NCBI GenBank assembly: GCA_020445045.1
Contig: JAGRHI010000012.1
Coordinates: 5,389 to 13,906, forward strand
Direction of reading: 5' to 3'
DNA: 8,518 nucleotides
Origin: Candidatus Competibacteraceae bacterium
GTDB lineage: Bacteria; Pseudomonadota; Gammaproteobacteria; Competibacterales; Competibacteraceae
Each line of letters starts with the position of its first letter. Position 1 is the first letter of the stretch. The notes under the pieces are model-generated. The model was not told where the DNA came from and did not search any database. It saw nothing but the letters and a program-made list of their open reading frames with translations. The position numbers and the translations under genes were made by a program. Of this stretch, positions 1 to 6,738 are shown in pieces.

Positions 1-883
1 GCGGGTTCCGCTCGGTGGCCACGCTTCGCCCGTCGATAACGGCTTTGATGCTCACGGACGTTCCGTTCTCCGTCTCGGCCGTGGCGGTAATATGATAAAC
101 GTTCGCACGGCTCGGGGAGAAAAAGGATTGACCGTCGCCGGATTGCAGCGGCGGCGCAGGCGATCCGTCGGCAACGGCGCTGGCGCGCGCCGCCAAGTAA
201 TCGGCCACGGTCCGCTCGTCCAAACCCAGGGCTTGCAGCAAGCGGGCGGGCGCCAGTTCCGGATTCACGCCGGTGTGGTAGGAAAACACCGTCGCCACAT
301 CGGCGATCCGCTGGTAGAGCGCTTGGGTCATTCCCAACACTTCCCCTAATTCCTCGACGCTCTCGAATGGCGCGTTCTTGGGTCCGGGTCGACCGACGGC
401 GCGATAGTCGCCACTTTCGGCGCCGTGCGGCAGTGGTTGATCGTCTGGATCGCGCCAGTCCTGGATGGCGTCCGCCAAACGGTCCTGGTCCTGGGGATCG
501 ACACCGGCCGCGGACAACAGAGCCTTGAGCAATTCGGAGTTGGCGGTGTTGAGATTCACCAAGCCGCCGGCATCCACGACCTGGATTCGCAGCCGACCGC
601 CCCCGAAAGACCATTCGCGCCAATCACCGTTCGGCGGCCACTGTTTCTGCGCCTCCCGATCCAATTGCCAGAGCAAGGCATAGGCTATGCCGGCTTCGGC
701 CAAGGCCCGGGCTTGCGTCCGCTCGACCGTGCCGGTCGCCAAGCGCGTTTCGATCCGCATGGAATAGGCGAAACCGCCGGCCATCACCGCCAACAGGGTC
801 ATGATCCACAATACGATGACCAGCACCATGCCGTTTTCGCGAGCGTCGGCGCGCCCGACCCACCCTTCGCGACCGGTGATCAT
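1..883 (-). CDS. gspK: GspK, type II secretion minor pseudopilin (3' end cut off by the window)
   Basis: The frame stays open for 294 codons from ATG at 883 to the window edge, so the C-terminus is missing; GspK proteins are usually a little over 300 residues, so probably only a few tens of residues are lost. GspK caps the pseudopilus tip with GspI and GspJ in the periplasm. An 18-residue leader ends in ENG, followed by a hydrophobic helix (about residues 19-40) starting MVLVIVLW. Position +5 after the cleavage glycine is Ile rather than Glu, which is the known exception that marks GspK among pseudopilins. Residues 107-121 (GGLVNLNTANSELLK) and the acidic DWRDPDD stretch at 142-148 match the T2SSK domain. 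A second helix-hairpin-helix-like segment lies near 206-233. The start overlaps the gspJ stop by one base (TGATG), with GAGGG at 897-893 as ribosome site. It is the last of the H-I-J-K cluster. Function rests on family resemblance. Confidence 0.93.
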   Translation of the reverse strand, partial: MITGREGWVGRADARENGMVLVIVLWIMTLLAVMAGGFAYSMRIETRLATGTVERTQARALAEAGIAYALLWQLDREAQKQWPPNGDWREWSFGGGRLRIQVVDAGGLVNLNTANSELLKALLSAAGVDPQDQDRLADAIQDWRDPDDQPLPHGAESGDYRAVGRPGPKNAPFESVEELGEVLGMTQALYQRIADVATVFSYHTGVNPELAPARLLQALGLDERTVADYLAARASAVADGSPAPPLQSGDGQSFFSPSRANVYHITATAETENGTSVSIKAVIDGRSVATERNP

Positions 884-1506
884 CAGCGCGGACCCTCGAC
901 CAGCGCAACGACCAGGTCGGGCCAGGATTCGCCCCGGAGCGTCAGATTCAGCCGCACCAGCAGCGGCCGCCGTTCAGTGCTGGTCCAATCGGGATGCCAC
1001 TGCGGTGATTCCTGATCGTTGTCCCGTTCCGGGCCGAAATACGCCCATTCCATGGCAGACACCCCCTCCAGCAAAACGTTGATCCGCTCTTCGCCCGCGG
1101 CCGGATCGCCCGGTAAATACGGCCGCTGGCGTAGTTGCAACCGACCATTCGCCATGCCGATCCATATCCGGTATAGCCCGCCTTGACCCAGGCGGGCTGG
1201 CATCGGCGCCACAAACTCGATTCCCTCCGATCGGCCGGCGAAAACCACGAACCTTTCCCGTCGGTCGTCATTGGTCTCGTAAACGGTCATTGACTGCGCC
1301 AATTGGCGGCGCAGGAACTCCTGCACCGACCGCAATCGATTACTTGCCTCGGCACGCCGCTCACCGCTGTCCCAACCGTTCAAGCCCAGTCGTAAACCAC
1401 CGTACAGCACCACCAACACCAAACCCATTAGGGTGATGGCGACCACCAGCTCCAGCAAGGTAAATCCCTGCTGCCGGCGTTTCACGTCGCGCGTCGCCAC
1501 CGTCAT
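883..1506 (-). CDS. gspJ: GspJ, type II secretion minor pseudopilin
   Basis: The 207-residue product is a minor pseudopilin of the type II secretion tip complex, inserted in the inner membrane and then assembled into the periplasmic pseudopilus. The class III signal is plain: a basic leader (VKRRQQ), cleavage after Gly14, Phe15 at +1 and Glu19 at +5, followed by a hydrophobic helix of about 20 residues. The rest fits the PulJ/GspJ fold, with a Trp-rich C-terminal part (MEWAYFG near 150, then QWHPDW) and the closing strand pattern LLVRLNLTLRG. Length matches the family (about 200). It starts with ATG inside the end of gspI (ATGA, 4-base overlap) and its stop shares one base with the gspK start, so it is translated as part of a coupled H-I-J-K set. 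Identification as GspJ rather than another minor pseudopilin relies on size, order and C-terminal pattern. Confidence 0.94.
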   Translation of the reverse strand: MTVATRDVKRRQQGFTLLELVVAITLMGLVLVVLYGGLRLGLNGWDSGERRAEASNRLRSVQEFLRRQLAQSMTVYETNDDRRERFVVFAGRSEGIEFVAPMPARLGQGGLYRIWIGMANGRLQLRQRPYLPGDPAAGEERINVLLEGVSAMEWAYFGPERDNDQESPQWHPDWTSTERRPLLVRLNLTLRGESWPDLVVALVEGPR

Positions 1507-1910
1507 CGGCGTCCGCCCGGCGGTTCGAGCGGCGCCAACCGCAAGGTCTCCAGCACCACCGAACGTGTCTGCAGCAGACCCGGCCAGGACACCTCGACCC
1601 GAACCCTATAGGCCTGAACCCGAGTTTTCTCGGCGTCTGGCATATTCTCGGTGTAGGCGTCGACCGTGCCGCGCCAGGAGAACTGGTCGTCGATCGGTCC
1701 ATTGCGCACACCCTCGGTCAAGGGCGTTTCCCGACCGATCGCGGCCAGGATCGATTCGGCGTACAGAGTCGCCCGAGTGTAGTCGTCGGCCACGCCGGCG
1801 TTGCGCAACCCGGTCGCGAAGATCTGCAACAACACGCCCAGCGAGATCGAAAGGATGGCAAAGGCGACCAGCACTTCCAGCAGCGAAAAGCCGCTCTGCC
1901 CTCGGCTCAC
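1503..1910 (-). CDS. gspI: GspI, type II secretion minor pseudopilin
   Basis: The 135-residue product starts with a short leader (MSRGQSG), cut after Gly7, then FSLLEVLVAFAIL with Glu12 at +5. This is the typical GspI N-terminus. GspI is thought to nucleate the I-J-K tip complex on which GspG polymerises. Downstream features, including a region around residues 38-55 (AGVADDYTRATLYAES, compared with the family's usual small residues and AxxxAxxxA spacing) and a closing strand near VRVEVSWPG, fit GspI, and the length is normal for the family (about 125-135). The start codon is GTG at 1910-1908, overlapping the gspH stop as GTGA. AGGA lies upstream within gspH. The stop overlaps the gspJ ATG by 4 bases. 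The tail (LEPPGGRR) is basic and Pro-rich, and probably not conserved. Confidence 0.94.
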   Translation of the reverse strand: MSRGQSGFSLLEVLVAFAILSISLGVLLQIFATGLRNAGVADDYTRATLYAESILAAIGRETPLTEGVRNGPIDDQFSWRGTVDAYTENMPDAEKTRVQAYRVRVEVSWPGLLQTRSVVLETLRLAPLEPPGGRR

Positions 1911-2371
1911 GGCCGCGCGTCCTGCTCGACGATGGCGACGGCGCCGGTCAGCCAGTCCACGTTCACGCGATACGCCAGTTTCGGACCGCTGACGGTGATG
2001 GCGCCGCCGGTAGAGCTCCCGTCCGGAAAAAAGCGGATGCCGCCGGTGGTACCGTCAAGCAACTCCGACTGAGCGGTATACAGCTTGAGCGCCACACTCT
2101 CCGGCAGGGCGATCTCGCGCGGGTCACCGGTCACGCCGAAGCGGCGCCGCTCCAGATCGAGGGTCAATACCGCCTCCTGTTGGCGTTCGACCGCTTCGTT
2201 GCGGGCATTGCGCAGACCGGCGGCCAATTGCCGCGCCGCGCCGCGCAGTTCGGTGGCACCGCTCATGCCCGAGAGCAGCGGTGGCACCAGCGCCACCAAC
2301 AGCACGCCGATCACCAACACGACCAGAATTTCCAGCAGGGTAAAACCGTGCTGCCCGGTCCGCGCCGTCAT
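1907..2371 (-). CDS. gspH: GspH, type II secretion minor pseudopilin
   Basis: The 154-residue product has a class III prepilin signal: leader MTARTGQHG cut after Gly9, then FTLLEILVVLVIGVLL with Glu14 at +5. GspH links the I-J-K tip to the GspG shaft. The segment after the membrane helix (about residues 43-65, with LRNARNEAVERQQ) is the GspH/FimT signature in which a helix carries RxEA-type residues. It is followed by a beta-rich domain (VLTLDLERRRFGV) and a GIRFFPDGSSTGG stretch near 110-122, which closely matches the FxPdGsstGG pattern of the GspH/FimT family. The length is as expected. ATG at 2371 lies 22 bases after the gspG stop with no strong ribosome site. The stop overlaps the GTG start of gspI. 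FimT of type IV pili has the same fold, but the neighbours decide for GspH. Confidence 0.94.
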   Translation of the reverse strand: MTARTGQHGFTLLEILVVLVIGVLLVALVPPLLSGMSGATELRGAARQLAAGLRNARNEAVERQQEAVLTLDLERRRFGVTGDPREIALPESVALKLYTAQSELLDGTTGGIRFFPDGSSTGGAITVSGPKLAYRVNVDWLTGAVAIVEQDARP

Positions 2372-2393
2372 GTCATCGCCGCGCCCAAGCCGC

Positions 2394-2825
2394 TCACTGC
2401 CAGCTCACCACATCCTGATCCTCGCCGTCGCCACCTTCGGCGTTATCGGCTCCCAACGCATACAAATCGAAGGCCCCACCATGCTGGCCAGGCGAGCGAT
2501 ATCGATAGTCGTTACCCCATGGGTCCGTGGGGATGAGACTCTTGCGTAGATAGGGACCGTTCCATCGGGTCGCGCCCGGTGGTTGCACGACCAGTGCCTG
2601 CAAGCCTTCGGCGGTGGTGGGATAGCGCCCCATATCCAGGCGGAATGCATCCAGCGCGGTGCTGAAATCCTCGATTTGTAGCTTGGCGGCCTTGGTGTTG
2701 GCGCCACCCAGATATTTCATGACCTGCGGCCCGACCAGCCCAGCCAGCAAACCGAGAATCACCAGCACTACCAACAGCTCGATCAGGGTAAAACCGCGCG
2801 CGCGGCAAGGATTAGTTCGTTTCAT
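2394..2825 (-). CDS. gspG: GspG, major pseudopilin of type II secretion
   Basis: The 143-residue product forms the shaft of the periplasmic pseudopilus. The leader MKRTNPCRARG is cut after Gly11, giving FTLIELLVVLVILGLLAGLV with Glu16 at +5. The body has the GspG hallmarks: MGRYPTTAEGLQAL (65-78), a WNGPYL motif (88-93), PTDPWGNDYRYRSPG (99-113) and the calcium-binding C-terminus ALGADN..GGDGEDQDVVSW (123-142) with its Asp and backbone ligands. The length equals that of characterised GspG proteins. I chose ATG at 2825 because it gives a normal short basic leader. An in-frame ATG at 2891 would give an unusual 33-residue leader, although it has the better ribosome site. A 97-base spacer separates it from gspF, the largest gap in the gsp block, and this may allow separate control of this abundant subunit. 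Confidence 0.95.
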   Translation of the reverse strand: MKRTNPCRARGFTLIELLVVLVILGLLAGLVGPQVMKYLGGANTKAAKLQIEDFSTALDAFRLDMGRYPTTAEGLQALVVQPPGATRWNGPYLRKSLIPTDPWGNDYRYRSPGQHGGAFDLYALGADNAEGGDGEDQDVVSWQ

Positions 2826-2922
2826 CGACTCGGTCTCACAAAAAGCAGGGGACAGAGTGCAGGCGACCAGGGTCGGAAACGGCAAGAACATTTGTTCCCC
2901 GTACCCTGCTTCCCACGCTCTT
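2826..2922 (-). promoter_or_regulatory. gspF-gspG spacer with inverted repeat and T run
   Basis: This spacer is the only gap above about 50 bases among the genes of the window. In the transcript sense it contains AAGCAGGG (2911-2904) and the exact complement CCCTGCTT (2850-2843), separated by 53 bases. The core GCAGGG/CCCTGC is followed by five T (2844-2840). A second, imperfect pairing is possible between GGGGAACA and TGTCCCC inside the loop. This could be an mRNA hairpin that adjusts gspG relative to gspF, a stability or processing element, or chance. I found no convincing -35/-10 pair. The loop is too long for a classic intrinsic terminator. Function is inference. Confidence 0.35.
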
Positions 2923-4143
2923 TTAAAAAGCCAGATCGTTCAAACTGAGGATTGCGACCAGGATGGACATGATGATGCCGGCAATGATCACACCCAAGCC
3001 AAGAATCAACGCCGGCTCCAGCAGGGTCAGCAATCGCTTGACGGCGGTCTGCACTTCGCCATCGTAGGCATCGGCCACCTGCAGCAACATCTCCTGCAAC
3101 TGGCCGGTTTCCTCGCCGACCCGGATCATCTGCACTGCCAGTTTGGGGAAACGACCGGCTTCCAGCAGCGGATCGGCCAGCCCTCGACCGGTCTTGACGT
3201 GCTCGGCCACTTCGCCCAACGCGCCCGCCAGCACCTGGTTGCTCAAGGTCTCGCGGACGATGGTCAGGGCGTTCAACAGCGACACGCCGTTACCAAGCAG
3301 GGTTCCCAAGGTCCGCGACAGCCGCGCGGTCTCTACCTTGGCGATCAGATCGCCAAACAACGGCAACCGCAGAAACCGATCGTCCCAGCGCGCGCGGCTC
3401 TCCGGTTGACTCAATTGCCGGCGCGCGACCGCCGACAGCAGCATGAACAAAATCGCCCCCACCCACCAGTAGTGACGAAACCCGTCGCCGACGGCAATCA
3501 CGATCTGAGTCGCCAGCGGCAGCGCCTTGCCGGCGTCGGCGAACAGCCGCTGAAATTGCGGCACCACGAACGTGAGCAGGATAATGACCGACAGCGCCGA
3601 TACCGACAGTAGGATGATCGGGTAGATCAGCGCCGAAGTCACCGTTTCCCGCAGCGCCTGCGACCGCTCCAGGAATTCGGTCAAGCGCTTCAACACCACG
3701 TCCAGCGCCCCACCGGCCTCGCCGGCACGGACCATGTTCAGGTAGAAACGCGAAAACACGCCCTGCGCCTCCAGGGCATCGGCCAGGGACGAGCCGCCGC
3801 GCACTTTTTCCTGCGCGCGCTCCAGCACGGGCTTGGCCTGCTCGTCCTCGGTCACGCCGATCAGAATGGTCAGCGCCCGATCCAGCGGCATGCCGGCGTG
3901 CAGCAGACTGGCCAGTTGTTGAGTGAGCAAGGCGATGGTCTTGCGCGATAATGCCCGCCTTTTGCTGAACAACGGCTGACCGAAACCGCCGCGCAGGAAC
4001 CCGCTCTTGGCTTCGTTCACCGTCAGCGGCAGCAGACCCTGATCGCGCAACCGCGCAATCGCCGCGTCCAAGGTCGCCGCGTCCAACTCATCGCGCATCA
4101 CCTCGCCCGCGGCATCCACCGCCTCGTAGCGATAACGGGGCAT
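2923..4143 (-). CDS. gspF: GspF, inner-membrane platform protein of type II secretion
   Basis: The 406-residue product is the polytopic inner-membrane protein that couples the GspE ATPase to pseudopilus assembly. It begins MPRYRYEAVDAAG, the usual GspF start. Two T2SSF repeats are visible: residues about 65-190, with LLTQQLASLLHAGMPLDRAL (72-91) and the MVRAGEAGGALD motif (137-148), and residues about 270-400, with LSRTLGTLLGNGVSLLNAL (275-293) and the matching MIRVGEETGQL (339-349). Three hydrophobic segments lie near 171-195, 225-240 and 376-400, as in the family. Length equals the norm (about 400). The frame is open for another 78 codons upstream, but that part lies inside gspE and encodes a low-complexity sequence. 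The ATG at 4143 has AGGAGG seven bases ahead and sits 2 bases after the gspE stop. PilC of type IV pili is related, and the GspE/G/H/I/J/K context settles the call. Confidence 0.96.
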   Translation of the reverse strand: MPRYRYEAVDAAGEVMRDELDAATLDAAIARLRDQGLLPLTVNEAKSGFLRGGFGQPLFSKRRALSRKTIALLTQQLASLLHAGMPLDRALTILIGVTEDEQAKPVLERAQEKVRGGSSLADALEAQGVFSRFYLNMVRAGEAGGALDVVLKRLTEFLERSQALRETVTSALIYPIILLSVSALSVIILLTFVVPQFQRLFADAGKALPLATQIVIAVGDGFRHYWWVGAILFMLLSAVARRQLSQPESRARWDDRFLRLPLFGDLIAKVETARLSRTLGTLLGNGVSLLNALTIVRETLSNQVLAGALGEVAEHVKTGRGLADPLLEAGRFPKLAVQMIRVGEETGQLQEMLLQVADAYDGEVQTAVKRLLTLLEPALILGLGVIIAGIIMSILVAILSLNDLAF

Positions 4144-4145
4144 GG

Positions 4146-5843
4146 CTACCCCTCCTGCTCTTGCTGGCTGGTCACCCGCAGCACTTCCTCGATGGTGGTC
4201 AAGCCAGCCACCGCCTTGCGCAACCCGTCTTCGTACATGGTATCCATACCCTCCTTCTGTGCCGTCGCCTGCAACTCGCCGGCATCGGCGTGCTTGAGCA
4301 CCATGCGACGTAACGGATCGCTCATCACCAGGAACTCCATGATCGCCGCCCGCCCGCGATAGCCGGTGCCGCCACATTGCTCGCAGCCGACCGGCTTGTA
4401 CAAGGTGATGTCGCGGCCATCGGAAAAGCGGTGCAGCCGCAATTCATCCGCCAGTTCCGGCAAGGCGGGATACGGCTGGCGGCATTGGGTGCAGAGCAGC
4501 CGCACCAAGCGTTGGGCCAAAATGCCATTGATGGTCGAGGTCAACAGGTAGTCCTCCACCCCCATGTCGAGCAGCCGGGTGATGCTGCCGGCGGCGTCGT
4601 TGGTATGCAGGGTGGACAGCACCAGGTGGCCGGTCAGCGCCGACTGCACGGCGATGCCGGCGGTTTCCACATCGCGCATTTCACCGATCATGATCACGTC
4701 GGGGTCCTGGCGGACGATGGCGCGCAGGGCGTTGGCGAAGGTCAGGTTGATCTGCGCCTTGACCTGGATCTGGTTGACGCCTTCCAGTTGATACTCCACC
4801 GGGTCCTCGACCGTGAGGATCTTGCGCTCCGGGGTATTGATGGTCTGTAGGGCAGTGTAGAGGGTAGTGGTCTTGCCGCTACCGGTGGGGCCGGTGACCA
4901 GAATGATGCCGTGCGGCTGGTGCAGCACGTCCAGGAAGCGCTTGAGCGTGCGCGAGCTAAAGCCCAGCTTGGCAAAATCCAGTACCACGCTGGCCTTGTC
5001 GAGGATACGCATCACCACGCTTTCGCCGTACAGGGTCGGCACGGTGGACACGCGCAGGTCGATTTCCTTGCCCTGCGCCCGCAACTGGATTCGCCCGTCC
5101 TGCGGCAAACGCCGCTCGGCAATGTTCAGCTTGGCCATGATCTTGATGCGCGAGATCACCGCCGCCGACAGCCGTGATGGCGGCGATTCCACCTCCCGCA
5201 GCACCCCATCCACCCGGTAGCGAATCTTGAGCCGGTTCTCGAAAGGCTCAATGTGAATGTCGGAGGCGCGCGACTCCACCGCGCGAGCGGTCATCAGGTT
5301 GACCAAGCGGATGACCGGCGCTTCGCTGGCCAGATCCTTGAGATGCTGGATTTGCTCTTCATCGGTCAGATTGTCGGCCAGACCGATGGAATCGACGATC
5401 TGGCCCATGGCCGAGCGGCCACTGCCGTACAAGCGCTCGAAAGCCGCCTCCCACTCCGACGGAATCGCCACCTTCGGCCAGACCGCCTTACCGGTCGCCA
5501 GTCGCAACGCCGCCAGCACATAATCGTCGGTGGGGTTAGCCATCGCCACCGTCAACCCCTGCTCGTCCTCAAACAAGGGGATGGCCCGCGATTCCTTGAG
5601 AAAGCGCGCGGAAACGCCACCGTTGGTCACCGGCGTGTCGGGATAGTCGGCGGGCTGTACCAGCGGCAGGTTCAATTGCGTGGATAGCGCCTCGGCCAGA
5701 TCACGCTCCGACACCAACCCCAGTTTGACCAGCAGCGAGTCCAGATTCTCGCCGGTGCCGTCCTGCACGCGCCGAGCGCGCTGCAAGTCGGCATCGGCCA
5801 GTTTCCGGTGCGCGACCAGCAATTCGCCCAGATCAACTGGCAT
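4146..5843 (-). CDS. gspE: GspE, type II secretion ATPase
   Basis: The 565-residue product is the hexameric cytoplasmic ATPase that powers pseudopilus assembly through GspL and GspF. From the N-terminus come two MshEN-type regions (about 1-60 and 78-140), then the Asp box with SRASDIHIEPFENRL (191-205), Walker A GPTGSGKT (318-325), Walker B DVIMIGEMRD (382-391), and the His box GHLVLSTLHTND (405-416). The paired zinc cysteines are C451/C454 and C487/C490, spaced as CxxC-32-CxxC, typical of GspE. All catalytic motifs are intact. The start is uncertain: ATG at 5843 is preferred. An in-frame TTG at 5852 would add three residues. Neither has a nearby ribosome site. The gene overlaps the end of rmlD by 11 bases from the ATG, so translation probably depends on rmlD ribosomes. 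PilB is a relative, but the neighbours make this GspE. Confidence 0.96.
   Translation of the reverse strand: MPVDLGELLVAHRKLADADLQRARRVQDGTGENLDSLLVKLGLVSERDLAEALSTQLNLPLVQPADYPDTPVTNGGVSARFLKESRAIPLFEDEQGLTVAMANPTDDYVLAALRLATGKAVWPKVAIPSEWEAAFERLYGSGRSAMGQIVDSIGLADNLTDEEQIQHLKDLASEAPVIRLVNLMTARAVESRASDIHIEPFENRLKIRYRVDGVLREVESPPSRLSAAVISRIKIMAKLNIAERRLPQDGRIQLRAQGKEIDLRVSTVPTLYGESVVMRILDKASVVLDFAKLGFSSRTLKRFLDVLHQPHGIILVTGPTGSGKTTTLYTALQTINTPERKILTVEDPVEYQLEGVNQIQVKAQINLTFANALRAIVRQDPDVIMIGEMRDVETAGIAVQSALTGHLVLSTLHTNDAAGSITRLLDMGVEDYLLTSTINGILAQRLVRLLCTQCRQPYPALPELADELRLHRFSDGRDITLYKPVGCEQCGGTGYRGRAAIMEFLVMSDPLRRMVLKHADAGELQATAQKEGMDTMYEDGLRKAVAGLTTIEEVLRVTSQQEQEG
4149..4156 (-). promoter_or_regulatory. 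Strong ribosome binding site of gspF
   Basis: In the transcript sense this reads AGGAGGGG, inside the last codons of gspE and seven bases (from AGGAGG) before ATG at 4143. It decides the gspF start against the longer open frame that begins at 4377. It is the best Shine-Dalgarno match in the gsp block. Confidence 0.8.
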
Positions 5844-6735
5844 ACAGGGCAAACAACATGGCGGCCAGTCCTTCCTGCCACGAGCACGGCTGGATACCGA
5901 ACGCCGCGCTCAGCCGGGCGCAGTCCAGCACCGAATTGGCGGGCCGGGCGGCGGGGGTCGGATAATCGGCGGTGGCAATGGCGGTCACGGTTCGCACCGG
6001 CAATGATTCATAGGTTCGCGCCTTTTCGATGATCGCACTGGCAAAACCGTGCCAGGTGGTGGCCGGTTCGCCGCGGTAATGGTAGGTTCCCCAACCGGCT
6101 CCGGTACCCCACATCGCCTTGGCGTCCATCTCGGCGCCGCGCCCGGCCAGGGCCAGCAGAGTATCGGCGATGTCGCCGGCGTAGGTCGGGCAACCGATCT
6201 GGTCGGCCACCACCCGCAGTTCCTCGCGCTCCCGCGCCAACCGCAGGATCGTCTTGACGAAATTGTGGCCCTGAATCCCGAACACCCAGCTCACCCGCAG
6301 GATCACATGCCGGGGCAACAGCCGGCGCACCGCCTCGTCGCCCTCCCATTTGCTTCGGCCGTACACGCCCAGGGGCGAGGCCGGATCGTCCTCGACATAG
6401 GGACCGGTCTTGCGGCCGTCGTACACGTAATCGGTGGAAATATGCAGCAACGGGATGTTCAGCCGGGCACAAGCGGTGGCCAGATGCGCCGGGCCGTCGC
6501 GGTTGACGGCGAACGCCAGCTCCGGTTCCTGCTCGGCCCGATCCACGGCGGTGTACGCCGCCGCGTTGATGACCACGGCCGCGCCGCTGACGGTCAGGGT
6601 CTGGTCCACGGCGGTGGCATCGGTGATATCCAACTCATCCTGATCCCAGGCCAATACCTCATGACCGAACATGGGCGCGCGGCGGGTCAACTCCCAGCCG
6701 ACCTGCCCCTTGGAACCGACGATCGCGATGCGCAC
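5833..6735 (-). CDS. rmlD: RmlD, dTDP-4-dehydrorhamnose reductase
   Basis: The 300-residue product catalyses the last step of dTDP-L-rhamnose synthesis, the NAD(P)H-dependent reduction of dTDP-4-keto-L-rhamnose in the cytoplasm. The nucleotide-binding GSKGQVG (7-13) is the glycine-rich Rossmann loop. NAAAYTAVDRAE (57-68) and ISTDYVYDG (99-107) are RmlD signatures. The catalytic YxxxK is YGRSK (125-129). The substrate-binding tail RPANSVLD (264-271) is present. Length matches the family (about 295-300). The start codon is GTG at 6735, three bases after the rmlC stop, with GAGGG at 6747-6743 seven bases ahead. The 3' end overlaps gspE by 11 bases. A link between this sugar pathway and secretion genes is not explained by the enzyme itself. 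Confidence 0.95.
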   Translation of the reverse strand: MRIAIVGSKGQVGWELTRRAPMFGHEVLAWDQDELDITDATAVDQTLTVSGAAVVINAAAYTAVDRAEQEPELAFAVNRDGPAHLATACARLNIPLLHISTDYVYDGRKTGPYVEDDPASPLGVYGRSKWEGDEAVRRLLPRHVILRVSWVFGIQGHNFVKTILRLAREREELRVVADQIGCPTYAGDIADTLLALAGRGAEMDAKAMWGTGAGWGTYHYRGEPATTWHGFASAIIEKARTYESLPVRTVTAIATADYPTPAARPANSVLDCARLSAAFGIQPCSWQEGLAAMLFALYAS

Positions 6736-6738
6736 GGC

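Noticed and set aside
1433..2536. Long plus-strand open frame of 367 codons opposite gspJ, gspI, gspH and the end of gspG
   Set aside because: It is rich in Arg, Ser and Pro, has no recognisable domain and runs antisense to four clear pseudopilin genes. It arises from GC-rich codon bias.
2659..3612. Plus-strand open frame of 317 codons opposite gspG and gspF
   Set aside because: It is a Gln- and Arg-rich shadow, and the minus-strand genes have full domain evidence.
4144..4377. Upstream extension of gspF by 78 codons inside gspE
   Set aside because: The added sequence is Gly/Arg-rich and unlike any GspF. The ATG at 4143 has a strong ribosome site and the family's usual N-terminus.
1..5843. 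Reading the cluster as type IV pilus genes (pilB, pilC and pilins)
   Set aside because: GspG's calcium-binding tail, GspK lacking Glu at +5, and the E-F-G-H-I-J-K order are specific to type II secretion.
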